NCBI RefSeq assembly: GCF_001306115.1
Contig: NZ_LGCL01000002.1
Span: 124,001 to 188,000, forward strand
From: Ornatilinea apprima
Lineage (GTDB): Bacteria > Chloroflexota > Anaerolineae > Anaerolineales > Anaerolineaceae
Direction: 5' to 3'
DNA: 64,000 nt
The translations under genes were made by a program, and so were the position numbers. Shown here piece by piece: positions 33,893 through 42,732 of the stretch (position 1 is the first letter of the stretch; the number at the start of each line of letters is the position of its first letter). The notes beneath the pieces are model-generated. The model made no database searches and was not told where the DNA came from. It was given only the letters and a program-made list of their open reading frames with translations.

Positions 33893-35188
33893 ATGATACT
33901 GACCCCAGAAGATCAAGCCATTCTGGATGGAAAACAAGGCGAAGTTCTGCAAAAAGTAATGAAATCTGTCGTCGTCTACGGTGAGACGTTTGGGGCTGAC
34001 CACCTCGTCCCTATCACCGGCTCTCCGCACATGGTTACCTCCTTTGGCGCCAATACCATCCAGCCTTATTTTGATATGCTGGACGAGTTAATTGGCGCCG
34101 GACTACAATCGAAAGAGCCGTTCACAGTTGATCCGAGGCCAATGGAATATGACCGGCTAAATCCCGGTCTTGTAGAGAAGCTTGCCTTTAACCTGATTTT
34201 TGGCAAGCAGGCTGCTTATGAGCAGCAGTTGAAAAAACTTGGGCTGAAAGATGAAAACAGCTTTACCTGCACCTGCTACCTGCCTGAGGTGGGAAACACA
34301 CCCGCGAAAGGCGACTTCCTGGCCTGGTCAGAGTCTTCTGCAGTGGTCTTCGCCAATTCAGTATTAGGCGCGCGGACCAACCGCAACTCTGGAGGCATCG
34401 ACCTGATGTGCGATATTATCGGAAAAGCGCCTTATTTTGGGTTGCTCACCGATGAGGGCCGGCAGGCTACCTGGTTGGTTGAAGTGAAAACTTCCTCAAA
34501 GCCTAATGCCCAACTTCTGGGCAGCGCAATTGGTATGAAAGTAATGGAAGATGTGCCCTACATCGTCGGCATGGATGGCTTTCTTGGAACGGGACTCAAC
34601 CCAGCTACCGAAGCCTACTTAAAAGACATGGGGGCGGCAACCGCTTCTAACGGTGCAGTTGGACTATACCATGTGGAAAATATTACTCCCGAAGCTGTTG
34701 AATCCGGGCGAACACTTCTCAAGCCAGGCTACCAGACTTACGTCATTGATGACCACGAATTAGCACGGGTATATCAGGCATATCCTCTTCTCTGGAAAAA
34801 CGCCAACACTCAGCCTGACTATATCTTTGTGGGCTGTCCACACCTGGCGCGCCATCAATTAGAAAGCTGGATTGAACAATTGGAAAATCAGCTCCGCCAC
34901 CACAAAGCCAACCGCTTAAAAATCCCCGTGTACCTGTTTACCGCGCCAGACATTCAAAAAGCTTTCATTTCCGAAAAACCAGACACCTACCAGACACTGC
35001 TAAGCCAGCAAATTCATATCACATCAATTTGTCCTTTGATGTACATGAACAATCCGCTCTGCGGCCGCAAACCGATCGTCACGAACTCCAATAAGCTTCG
35101 GACCTACACAACCGCACGCTTTTATCTGGATGAAGATGTCTTGCAAATCGCGGTCACAGGGAAGCTGCCCTCCCGAGGAGGAAAATAA
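33893..35188 (+). CDS. Aconitase X catalytic (large) subunit
   Basis: This 431-residue protein matches the DUF521/AcnX large subunit: LTPEDQAILDGKQGEVLQKVM, HLVPITGSPHMV, CTCYLPEVGNTPAKGDFLAWSESSAVVFANSVLGARTNRNSGG, YIFVGCPHLA and ICPLMYMNNP. These hold the Cys residues expected to bind the iron-sulfur cluster. Known members dehydrate cis-3-hydroxy-L-proline or phosphomevalonate. The start follows AAAAAAGGAGCAAAACC. The small subunit starts 2 bp after its stop, and the OYE-like gene lies just before it. The substrate here is open. Confidence 0.88.
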   Translation: MILTPEDQAILDGKQGEVLQKVMKSVVVYGETFGADHLVPITGSPHMVTSFGANTIQPYFDMLDELIGAGLQSKEPFTVDPRPMEYDRLNPGLVEKLAFNLIFGKQAAYEQQLKKLGLKDENSFTCTCYLPEVGNTPAKGDFLAWSESSAVVFANSVLGARTNRNSGGIDLMCDIIGKAPYFGLLTDEGRQATWLVEVKTSSKPNAQLLGSAIGMKVMEDVPYIVGMDGFLGTGLNPATEAYLKDMGAATASNGAVGLYHVENITPEAVESGRTLLKPGYQTYVIDDHELARVYQAYPLLWKNANTQPDYIFVGCPHLARHQLESWIEQLENQLRHHKANRLKIPVYLFTAPDIQKAFISEKPDTYQTLLSQQIHITSICPLMYMNNPLCGRKPIVTNSNKLRTYTTARFYLDEDVLQIAVTGKLPSRGGK

Positions 35189-35190
35189 CC

Positions 35191-35637
35191 ATGACAGAAA
35201 GAATCTTCAAAGGTCGGCCGGTTTTGTCTGGCGCATGCCAGGGCGAGGCGTTAGTCTCGCGGCAGGGCTTTAACACGCTCGCTTCGTTCCAAAAAAGTGT
35301 CATCTTACGTTCAAAGAAAGCGATTTGCTCTGACCAGAACAATAGCGACCTCTTCCAAAAAGAAATGACTGGCAAGATCTTATGCATACCGCAGACGATC
35401 GGATCCACTACCGGTGGCCTGGTTCTTCAGACCATCGCCCGGTTAGGAAACGGCCCCAAAGCAATTTTGTTTTCAGAACATATCGACTCGCTGGCCGCCG
35501 CCGGAGTGATTCTAGCCGATATTTGGGACAACCACCGTTTCATTGTTGTAGACCAACTTGGACAAGAATTTCTGCACTCCGTCCAACAAGGACAAACCAT
35601 TACCATTGCCGAGGATGGTACAGTAACAGTGAAGTAA
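35191..35637 (+). CDS. Aconitase X swivel (small) subunit, DUF126
   Basis: This 148-residue protein has the DUF126 swivel layout: FKGRPVLSGACQGEALVS, GKILCIPQTIGSTTGGLVL, APK-like GPKAILFSEHIDSLAAAGVILADIW and a C-terminal GQTITIAEDGTVTV. In most AcnX small subunits the loop ends in Gly-Ser, which provides a substrate-binding or catalytic Ser. Here it reads GSTTGG. That suggests a subfamily with a shifted residue or a different substrate. It is the last gene of the operon, followed by a terminator. Confidence 0.85.
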   Translation: MTERIFKGRPVLSGACQGEALVSRQGFNTLASFQKSVILRSKKAICSDQNNSDLFQKEMTGKILCIPQTIGSTTGGLVLQTIARLGNGPKAILFSEHIDSLAAAGVILADIWDNHRFIVVDQLGQEFLHSVQQGQTITIAEDGTVTVK

Positions 35638-35661
35638 CCACAATTTTTCTTTCGTTTTTCT

Positions 35662-35696
35662 AGGGCGGGGTATAAAATCCACCCGCCCCTTTTTTA
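35662..35696 (+). terminator. Intrinsic terminator of the AcnX operon
   Basis: GGGCGGG pairs with CCCGCCC across a 13-nt loop and is followed by six T. Confidence 0.8.
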
Positions 35697-35788
35697 TTAA
35701 CTGGTCAAATGGCTAGCGGATAATGGTTTCATCTGGTGTTACACTTGTTTTCTCATTATTGCTAATCATCATGAAAAGCGGAGTTCTC

Positions 35789-37045
35789 ATGTTTATTCAA
35801 AACCAGATAAAAAAAATTAAGACAGTCTACAACGACTATCCCCGACAGTTCTGGCTGGTGATGGGTGCGTTCTTTATTGACCGGGTTGGCGGCGCGCTGA
35901 TTTTCCCATTTTTCACGCTGTACATCACCAAAAAATTTGGTGTCGGCCTCTCAGAAGCCGGTTTACTGTTCGGTGTTCACTTCGTATCCAGCATCGTTGG
36001 AACAACAATTGGCGGCGCGCTGGCGGATCGAATGGGACGCAAAGGCACGCTCATTTTTGGCCTTCTCTCCAGCGCCTTCAGCATGCTGCTGATGGGTTTT
36101 GTTAACAACATTACCGCCTTTTTCCTGGTCGCATTAATCTCTGGGCTTTTTGCCAGCGTTGGAGACCCGGCCGGGCACGCCATGGTCGCCGACCTTCTCC
36201 CCGAAGAAAAACGGCCGGAAGGCTACGGAATCTGGCGCGTTTCCGCCAACCTCGCTGTGGTGATTGGCCCGGCCATCGGCGGGCTTTTGGCCGCCTATTC
36301 ATACCTGTATCTCTTTATCACCGATGCCGTCGCCAGCACAATCACATCAATTGTGATTTTTATTCTGGTCAAAGAGACCCACAAGGCGCCAGAGGTATCC
36401 AAAGCCAGAAGCGAGTCATTCTTCTCCACAGTTAAGGGATATGGAGATGTATTCAAGGACGGCGCATTCTTGGTTTTCATGTTTATCCAAATTATTGTCG
36501 TCCTGGTTTACATGCAAATGAACACCACTCTGGGTGTGTACTTGCGCGATCACCATCAAATTACCGAGCTGTATTTTGGCTACATCCTTAGCTTGAACGC
36601 AGCCATGGTGGTTTTATTCCAATTCCCCATCACTCGCCGCATTCGCAATTTCCCTCCAATGATCGTCATGACCGTGGGCACTCTGCTGTACGCGGTTGGC
36701 TTTGCCATGTATGGATTTGTCGCTGTCTATCCGCTTTTCCTTCTAGCCATGGTGATCATCACGATCGGCGAAATGTTGGTTTCGCCGGTTGGTACTTCCA
36801 TTGTCGCCAGCTTCGCCCCTGAAGATAAGCGCGGCCGGTACATGGCGGTGTTCAGTTATAGCTGGACGCTGCCCAATATCTTTGGCCTTTATCTTTCCGG
36901 GTTGATCATCGATAACCATGATCCGCGAATTCTGTGGTATATTGCAGGCATTCTTGGAATGTTTGCATCCTTTGGCTATTATCTTCTGCACCTTTCCGAA
37001 AAACGAAAAACGGCAGCCGCAGAAATACCAGAAATCCGCCCATGA
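35789..37045 (+). CDS. MFS transporter
   Basis: The start at the ATG following AGCGGAGTTCTC gives 418 residues and about twelve TM helices. GGALADRMGRKGTLIFG is the MFS loop 2-3 signature, and VADLLPEEKRPEGYGIWR and ASFAPEDKRGRYMAVF are the mirrored loops. It resembles the drug or sugar proton-antiport group (DHA1-like). The substrate is not predictable. Its stop overlaps the dus start by ATGA. It comes right after the AcnX terminator, so it is not clearly part of that operon. Confidence 0.85.
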   Translation: MFIQNQIKKIKTVYNDYPRQFWLVMGAFFIDRVGGALIFPFFTLYITKKFGVGLSEAGLLFGVHFVSSIVGTTIGGALADRMGRKGTLIFGLLSSAFSMLLMGFVNNITAFFLVALISGLFASVGDPAGHAMVADLLPEEKRPEGYGIWRVSANLAVVIGPAIGGLLAAYSYLYLFITDAVASTITSIVIFILVKETHKAPEVSKARSESFFSTVKGYGDVFKDGAFLVFMFIQIIVVLVYMQMNTTLGVYLRDHHQITELYFGYILSLNAAMVVLFQFPITRRIRNFPPMIVMTVGTLLYAVGFAMYGFVAVYPLFLLAMVIITIGEMLVSPVGTSIVASFAPEDKRGRYMAVFSYSWTLPNIFGLYLSGLIIDNHDPRILWYIAGILGMFASFGYYLLHLSEKRKTAAAEIPEIRP

Positions 37046-38037
37046 TTGAACAAGAACAATCGAGAAAGCCAACCTTCCAAATAGACCAGGTCGCCGTCTA
37101 CGGCGATCTGGTTCTTGCGCCTATGGATGGCTACAGCGATTATCCGTTTCGTAATTTAGCCGCCGAATGCGGAAACGCGATCAGCTTCAGCGAATTTGTC
37201 AACGCCATTGACGTGGTTAATCAATACCACAAAGTACCGCGAAAATGTGTGCATTCCAGCATGGAATACCCCTTCTTTATTCAAATTTTCGATAACGACC
37301 CCCAGCGTATCTACCGGGCCGCGCACCTGCTTCTCGAATACCAACCGGATGGTATCGACATCAATATGGGTTGCTCTGTGAAGAACGTCTCCAATCGAGG
37401 AGCCGGCGCTGGCCTGCTGCTGGAACCGCAAAAAATTGCCCACATATTTCGCGTGCTCTCAACCAGCCTTCCCATACCCATAACCGGGAAGATCCGTTTG
37501 GGATGGGATGAAAACACCTTTAATTACCTGCAAATTGCCCGCATTATCGAAGACAATGGCGGGAAAATGATTACCGTCCACGGGCGCACGCGCAGTCAGA
37601 AATACCTCCAGCCGGCTGTTTGGGAGCCCATCGCGGAAATCAAGAAAACCGTGAAGATTCCCGTCATCGGAAACGGTGATGTTCAACAGGTCGCCGATAT
37701 CCACCGTATGAAATTACAGACGGGCTGCGACGGAGTGATGATTGGACGGGCTGCCATTCACAACCCATGGATATTATCGTATCGTGATCGATCCGAAATA
37801 AGTATTCAAGAAGTATCCCAATTATTCTTCCGCCATTTGGAGTATAATGTCGACTTCTATGGAGCGGAAAAAGGGTTGGTGCTCTTCCGCAAATATGCAG
37901 ACCGGTATTTGCGTCCGTATGCAGCTTTCTCCAGTGAAACCCGCCAACAAATGCTCACATCCAACCATCTGAATGAATTTCAAGAGTTGGCGCATCAATT
38001 CTTCTCAAACCTCCTACTCAATCATGCAGAATCCTGA
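37042..38037 (+). CDS. tRNA-dihydrouridine synthase family protein
   Basis: The ATG overlapping the MFS stop gives 331 residues; the longer frame is inside the MFS gene. LVLAPMDGYSDYPFRNLAAECG, INMGCSVKNVSNRGAGAGLL (with the catalytic Cys replaced or displaced in GCSVK), ITGKIRLGW, ITVHGRTRSQKY, VIGNGDVQ and GVMIGRAAIHNPWIL are the FMN-barrel Dus motifs. It reduces uridine in tRNA D loops. It is the second gene of an MFS-dus-GNAT-SprT overlapping operon. Confidence 0.88.
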   Translation: MIEQEQSRKPTFQIDQVAVYGDLVLAPMDGYSDYPFRNLAAECGNAISFSEFVNAIDVVNQYHKVPRKCVHSSMEYPFFIQIFDNDPQRIYRAAHLLLEYQPDGIDINMGCSVKNVSNRGAGAGLLLEPQKIAHIFRVLSTSLPIPITGKIRLGWDENTFNYLQIARIIEDNGGKMITVHGRTRSQKYLQPAVWEPIAEIKKTVKIPVIGNGDVQQVADIHRMKLQTGCDGVMIGRAAIHNPWILSYRDRSEISIQEVSQLFFRHLEYNVDFYGAEKGLVLFRKYADRYLRPYAAFSSETRQQMLTSNHLNEFQELAHQFFSNLLLNHAES

Positions 38038-38833
38038 AGAACTGAACCTCAGAAATCAAGAAAATGTCAGAGCTTATATGAGAGTCCTGGCCGGTTTGCC
38101 CGGCAGCCGCGGATTCGAATCGGATTGGGGCATGGGGTTGCAAACACCTGCCAACTCATCCGCAATGAATTTTGTCTTCAGCTACGCTGGCGCGAACTTC
38201 AACACAAACACCCTCATAGCCCAAGCACAGGCGTTTTTTGACCACCACAACGCGGCAGCCGCCTATTCATGGTGGCCCTCGGTTCCATCCCATAATCGCG
38301 ATCTGCAAACAGCCCTGCTGAAGGCCGGCTTTCAAATTGGGTATTCAGCCGCCTGGATGGCCGCGGACATTACCATTATTCCAGACTCATTGGTTGCCTG
38401 GCCACATGACTACTCTCTGCGAGTTTCCCGCGGCCCAAACCCACCGTATGCGGAAGCCTGGGCCAAAGCTTACTTGAGCGGTTACGATCTCCCCGAAACC
38501 ATAAGCGACGGCGTCCGTGCTTTTGTTGCGGGGTTATTCACCTGCGAAGACCCCAAACTATTCATTTTTGCTCTCGCCAGCGCGCGGCAAACCATAGCAA
38601 CCGCGCTTTTATACTACTTCGAAGAAACCGCCGGGCTTTATTCCATCACTGTCCACCCAGCATGGCGCGGGAAAGGATTAGGAAGTCGTCTCACACAATC
38701 GCTGCTCCAATTTGCTCATCAGGCAGGCTGCAAAACAGCTGTCCTGCAATCTTCGGTTGCTGGTCGGCCTGTCTATCTCCGCCTGGGATTCATGCAAACC
38801 GGCGCCGCTCCATTTTATTACCTCGAACCATAA
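38024..38833 (+). CDS. GNAT family N-acetyltransferase
   Basis: The ATG inside the end of dus gives 269 residues. The C-terminal half has the acetyl-CoA loop SITVHPAWRGKGLGSRLTQSLLQFA and the final strand-helix VAGRPVYLRLGFMQTG. The N-terminal half (about residues 1-130) looks like a degenerate GNAT domain, so it may be a tandem GNAT. The acceptor is unknown. It overlaps dus by 14 bases and leads into the SprT-like gene. Confidence 0.82.
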   Translation: MQNPEELNLRNQENVRAYMRVLAGLPGSRGFESDWGMGLQTPANSSAMNFVFSYAGANFNTNTLIAQAQAFFDHHNAAAAYSWWPSVPSHNRDLQTALLKAGFQIGYSAAWMAADITIIPDSLVAWPHDYSLRVSRGPNPPYAEAWAKAYLSGYDLPETISDGVRAFVAGLFTCEDPKLFIFALASARQTIATALLYYFEETAGLYSITVHPAWRGKGLGSRLTQSLLQFAHQAGCKTAVLQSSVAGRPVYLRLGFMQTGAAPFYYLEP

Positions 38834-38841
38834 GGCTTCCA

Positions 38842-39780
38842 ATGTTACGCATCAGTGGGTTGATAAAACTGACAAATTCCCTGCACGAGGAATTTTTCCG
38901 CTGCTCCCGCCTGGAAGGCAAAGAATACCAGGCGGCCATCCAATCCAGTAGGGACGATATTCTCGCTCTGACAACCAGCATACACAAGAAATTATCGGCT
39001 TACGATTCGCCCCTTAACCAACTGACCAGCCCGGCGCGCCAGGCCTATTTATGGCTGGCTTATCTCGTCGAAGAAGACCACCTCGAACAGCACTGCCGGT
39101 CGTTGGCTCGCGCAGCGCGAGCCTTTCAAACCGCCCTGCCCCGCAAGCAAAATTTTGATATTCGCTTTTACAACTGCAAATATACCTATTCCATCCATCA
39201 CAATTCACAAAGCGTCCATGCGACCCTGCATGAAGGCTTCATTTACGCCCCTGATTCTGTCTTCAATGAAATCGTAAAAACGTTAAAAAAGAATGCCAGC
39301 GCGAAAAATAATCCGGTCATCAAAGCGTTCATTGCTACCCGCCCATTTCAAAATTGCTACACGCAATTAAATCCATCCCTCAAACCCAAAAAGATCCATA
39401 TCCAGGGCGCGTTTCACGACCTGAACGCCAGTTTTGAACGCGTGAACCGGAAATATTTCAATAACAAGCTGGAAAAACCCACACTCACCTGGTCAGCGCG
39501 CAGAACCTACCGCACAATGGGATGTTATGATGTTACAAAAGATATCCTGACTGTCTCAAGATCACTGGATCACCAGACCGTATCTTTGCACACTTTGGAT
39601 TTCATCATGTACCACGAGCTGCTGCACAAGTACTTTGGCACAAAATCAGTTAATGGTCGGCACATCTCACACTCTGCCCGTTTCAGGGAAGCCGAAAAGA
39701 GTTTTGAGCATTTTCAACAGGCCGCCCAGGAATTGCAGCGAATTTCGCAAGAAGAGAAAAAACGCCAATCCAGACGCTGA
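38842..39780 (+). CDS. SprT-like zinc metalloprotease domain protein
   Basis: The ATG 8 bp after the GNAT stop gives 312 residues. The C-terminal 120 residues carry the SprT/M48-like pattern: FHDLNASFERVNRKYFNNKLEKPTLTWS, MYHELLHKYFG (HExxH variant HELLH) and HSARFREAEKSFEHF for the third ligand. The N-terminal half is helical and not recognised. SprT-like proteases act on DNA-protein crosslinks in eukaryotes; the bacterial role is mostly unknown. It is the last gene of the operon. Confidence 0.78.
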   Translation: MLRISGLIKLTNSLHEEFFRCSRLEGKEYQAAIQSSRDDILALTTSIHKKLSAYDSPLNQLTSPARQAYLWLAYLVEEDHLEQHCRSLARAARAFQTALPRKQNFDIRFYNCKYTYSIHHNSQSVHATLHEGFIYAPDSVFNEIVKTLKKNASAKNNPVIKAFIATRPFQNCYTQLNPSLKPKKIHIQGAFHDLNASFERVNRKYFNNKLEKPTLTWSARRTYRTMGCYDVTKDILTVSRSLDHQTVSLHTLDFIMYHELLHKYFGTKSVNGRHISHSARFREAEKSFEHFQQAAQELQRISQEEKKRQSRR

Positions 39781-39847
39781 GGTGGATTAACTTGCCAGCT
39801 TATGGCATAATCATTCACTGGAATCAAACCAGTTTATAGGTGAACTT

Positions 39848-40930
39848 ATGTGGGAAGAACCCGTCGACCCTGAGGAAATTACCCAACCCGTCAACATCCA
39901 TAATTCGGTAACGCGTGCAATCCCCACGCCGCCGCCAGCTTTGCAAATACCCGCATCGACTTACCCGCCTTCCCCGCAGCCGCAACCAGGGCAAGCTCAA
40001 CCGATTCCCCGACCGGTCTACATACAGCCACCCACGCCGGCGGCAGCGCTTCCCGCCCGGCCGTCAGCGGCGTCAAAGTCATCCAATAAGAGAAAATTGG
40101 GGCCGTTGGGCTGCCTGCTGACAGGTTTCCTGCTGCTTGCGCTTTTGTACTTAATCGCCCCGATTCGAACCAATATCTTGCTGCTGGGTGTCGATCGCAC
40201 TCCCGATGGAACCGCGCTGGGCCGAACTGACACCATGATCCTGGTCTCCGTCAATCCGTTGCTGCCCACTGTTAACTGGCTTTCCATTCCTCGCGACCTC
40301 TGGGTTGCCATCCCAGGCTACGGTGAAAACCGCATCAACACGGCTCACTTCTTTGCCGAAGCCGAAACGCCCGGCAGCGGACCCACCCTTTCCAGGCGAA
40401 CCATTGAACAAAATTTTGGAATCCGTGTGCCCTACTATATCCGGATACAGTTTGATGGCTTCAAAAACGTGGTCAACGCCATGGGCGGTGTAACCGTTCG
40501 GTTGGATGAACCCATGGCCGGCTACCCGGTTGGCAGCCATCACCTCGACGCCGATCAGTCGCTGGCGTTTGTGCGCGACCGCAAAGGAGCGGATGACTTC
40601 TTCCGCATGAAAAACACACAGGTATTTCTGAAATCCGCCATCCTTCAGGGCATTTCCCCTGCTTCCTGGCCGCGTTACCCCGCGATTTTTAGCGCGGTTT
40701 TTCAAGCAATCAAAACCAATCTTCCTGTCTGGGAATGGCCGCGGATTAGCCTCGCTCTAATTCGCGCCTCGGTCACCGGTATGAATACGCAAACAATCAC
40801 GCGAGAGATGGTTACTCCCTGGACAACATCAGAAGGTGCCAACGTTTTATTGCCAGATTACGGCCAAATCAACGCTTTGATGAAAGAAATGTTTTCGTCT
40901 GGATTCAGCCTAGATAGTATATTGCCTTAA
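39848..40930 (+). CDS. LytR-CpsA-Psr (LCP) family protein
   Basis: This 360-residue protein has a Pro-rich cytoplasmic N-terminus (residues 20-75, many PPxP), one TM helix at about 87-107 (LGCLLTGFLLLALLYLIAPI) and an extracellular LCP domain. The domain has NILLLGVDRT, GRTDTMILVSVNP, LSIPRDLWVAIPGYGENRINTAHFF and DADQSLAFVRDRKG. The Arg and Asp residues bind the polyprenyl pyrophosphate head. LCP enzymes attach glycopolymers to the cell wall or outer structures. It is a single gene. Confidence 0.92.
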   Translation: MWEEPVDPEEITQPVNIHNSVTRAIPTPPPALQIPASTYPPSPQPQPGQAQPIPRPVYIQPPTPAAALPARPSAASKSSNKRKLGPLGCLLTGFLLLALLYLIAPIRTNILLLGVDRTPDGTALGRTDTMILVSVNPLLPTVNWLSIPRDLWVAIPGYGENRINTAHFFAEAETPGSGPTLSRRTIEQNFGIRVPYYIRIQFDGFKNVVNAMGGVTVRLDEPMAGYPVGSHHLDADQSLAFVRDRKGADDFFRMKNTQVFLKSAILQGISPASWPRYPAIFSAVFQAIKTNLPVWEWPRISLALIRASVTGMNTQTITREMVTPWTTSEGANVLLPDYGQINALMKEMFSSGFSLDSILP

Positions 40931-41010
40931 CGCTACTATCACTTCTATCTGGTTTTAATGTACAATCATTCCAGGTCTATACACTTTTTCTGCACCCAAG
41001 GAGGAGCACT

Positions 41011-41670
41011 ATGCTAGTCGGAAACCGAATGTCTCATCCTGTCATCACTGTCTATCCAGATACGCTTCTACAAGATGCTCTGGACTTAATGCATAAAGAA
41101 AAAATTCGCCGCCTCCCGGTCGTTGATCACCGTGGAAAATTAATTGGTATCGTTTCTGAACGAGTCCTTCTCAAAGCCTACCCATCGGATGCGACCAGTT
41201 TATCCGTCTGGGAAATGCGTTCCATCATGAAAAAAGTAACCATTGAAGAGTTTCTGACTCGTGAGGTGATCACCGTTACCGAAGACACCCCCCTGGAAGA
41301 AGCCGCACGCATCATGACCGACAATCACATCTCCGGTTTGCCGGTGATGCGCGACGATAAATTAGTCGGCTTCATCACCGAGACAGACCTTTTCAAAATC
41401 TTCCTCGAAGTGATGGGCGCGCGCGATCCGGGTGTCCGCATCACAGCAGAGGTAACCCGGCAGCCTGGCGTGCTGGCCTCGATTACAAAAGCCATTCATG
41501 AGCTGGGGGGAGACATCATGGCCCTAGGCACATTTATGGGTGAAAGCGCAGACACGGGTGAAATCCTGGTTAAGGTGGATTGCGTTGATCCCAAACAAGC
41601 CGTTGAAGCCATAAAGCCATTTGTCGTCAAAGTTATCGACGTGCGCGGTGTGTCATCCAAAAGAGATTAA
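41011..41670 (+). CDS. CBS-pair plus ACT-like regulatory protein (AcuB-like)
   Basis: This 219-residue protein has two CBS motifs: NRMSHPVITVYPDTLLQDALDLMHKEKIRRLPVVD and LTREVITVTEDTPLEEAARIMTDNHISGLPVM. An ACT-like domain follows (ITAEVTRQPGVLASITKAIHELGGDIMALG). Such proteins sense adenine nucleotides and often sit beside acetyl-CoA or acyl-CoA synthetase genes. The ADP-forming acyl-CoA synthetase is 3 kb away on the other strand. A strong AAGGAGGAGCACT precedes the ATG. Confidence 0.88.
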   Translation: MLVGNRMSHPVITVYPDTLLQDALDLMHKEKIRRLPVVDHRGKLIGIVSERVLLKAYPSDATSLSVWEMRSIMKKVTIEEFLTREVITVTEDTPLEEAARIMTDNHISGLPVMRDDKLVGFITETDLFKIFLEVMGARDPGVRITAEVTRQPGVLASITKAIHELGGDIMALGTFMGESADTGEILVKVDCVDPKQAVEAIKPFVVKVIDVRGVSSKRD

Positions 41671-41697
41671 TCAAATTAGCACAGAACAAACAATTTC

Positions 41698-41720
41698 GGG
41701 GGCGGCCTTTTGCCGCCCCC
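41698..41720. terminator. Convergent GC-rich hairpin
   Basis: GGGGGCGGC / GCCGCCCCC with a 5-nt loop lies between the convergent CBS and AhpD-like genes. No T-run follows on either strand, so termination strength is uncertain. Confidence 0.6.
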
Positions 41721-41728
41721 GATGCTTG

Positions 41729-42106
41729 TTATTTGTCTTTATCCTCTATCTTTCTCAACCGCGCCAGATCCAGGCTTTCTACAGCATGCCGTAAATGAGG
41801 AATGACGATGCTGCCCCCCACAATGAGCGCCACGTTGAAAGCGTCCACCAACTCTTCATCGCTCCAACCGGCATCCACGCACTGCAAAATGTGATAATCG
41901 ATGCAATGGTTGCAGCGCAGCACCATCGAAGCGACCAGCCCCAAAAGCTCTTTCTCTTTACCGCTCAATGCGCCGTCTTTATACGCGCTCGAATCCAGGT
42001 TAAAGAAGCGCTTGATCCCCAGGCGATCAATTTGAGCAATGCGCTCATTCATCTGCTGCCGATACGATTCAAATTCCGCCAGCCGATCCGATTTGCTCAT
42101 GGTCAT
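41729..42106 (-). CDS. Carboxymuconolactone decarboxylase / AhpD-like protein
   Basis: This 125-residue protein has the CMD core KELLGLVASMVLRCNHCIDYHILQCVDAGWSDEELVDAFNVALIVGGS. The CxxC-x2-H of CNHCIDYH is the AhpD-type redox pair. It is likely a thiol-based peroxidase partner or disulfide reductant. It overlaps iorB by 4 bases (ATGA), so it is translated with the oxygen-sensitive IorAB enzyme; protection or repair of that enzyme is an inference. Confidence 0.87.
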   Translation of the reverse strand: MTMSKSDRLAEFESYRQQMNERIAQIDRLGIKRFFNLDSSAYKDGALSGKEKELLGLVASMVLRCNHCIDYHILQCVDAGWSDEELVDAFNVALIVGGSIVIPHLRHAVESLDLARLRKIEDKDK

Positions 42107-42720
42107 TTCTCCATCACCACTGCTCTTCCCGCTTCAAACGCCTTTTTGTTTAGATCAGCAAATTTCGCGGGAACGCGTTGCAGAACTGCCTCCAACCACA
42201 CATCCGCGTCCCCCGAGATCAAAGCCGAAAGGCTTCCCAACAAAACCACGTTAGCCGCTTTCGCGCTCCCCAGGCTGTCTGCCAGTTCAACACCCTTAAC
42301 CCAGGTCTGACTTTGACTCCGCTGTCGCAGTTGGGAATAAAGAGCATCGTCTTTAGGGTATAGAGCTACTCCCGCGCTCACTGTCACTGGCGCGATAGAA
42401 TAATCGTTCACAAGTAACAATCCCCCTGGCTGTAGGAACGGGAGAAATCGCAACGCTTCCAACTTCTCGAAAGCAATCAGCACGTCCGCCTCACCCACGC
42501 TGATAATGGGTGAAAACACCTGTCTGGCCCAAACAACATTCGAGACCACGCTTCCGCCTCGTTGAGACATCCCGTGGATTTCCGCCTTCTTCACATCATA
42601 ACCGCATTTCAAGCCCACTTCAGCCAGAACGTCGCTGGCCAGAATGGTTCCCTGGCCGCCAACCCCTACCAGAAAAAAGCGGACAGGCTTTTCAGTCGCA
42701 TCCAGTTTCTTTTTTTCCAC
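42103..42720 (-). CDS. iorB: Indolepyruvate:ferredoxin oxidoreductase, beta subunit
   Basis: This 205-residue protein has FFLVGVGGQGTILASDVLAEVG and KKAEIHGMSQRGGSVVSNV, the gamma-type 2-oxoacid oxidoreductase fold, and DVLIAFEKLEALRFLPFL. The start is GTG preceded by AGGAAAGC; no in-frame ATG comes before the glycine loop. It lies 12 bp after iorA and overlaps the CMD gene. With IorA it decarboxylates aryl-pyruvates to aryl-acetyl-CoAs, reducing ferredoxin. Confidence 0.92.
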   Translation of the reverse strand: MEKKKLDATEKPVRFFLVGVGGQGTILASDVLAEVGLKCGYDVKKAEIHGMSQRGGSVVSNVVWARQVFSPIISVGEADVLIAFEKLEALRFLPFLQPGGLLLVNDYSIAPVTVSAGVALYPKDDALYSQLRQRSQSQTWVKGVELADSLGSAKAANVVLLGSLSALISGDADVWLEAVLQRVPAKFADLNKKAFEAGRAVVMEK

Positions 42721-42732
42721 GCTTTCCTGCCT

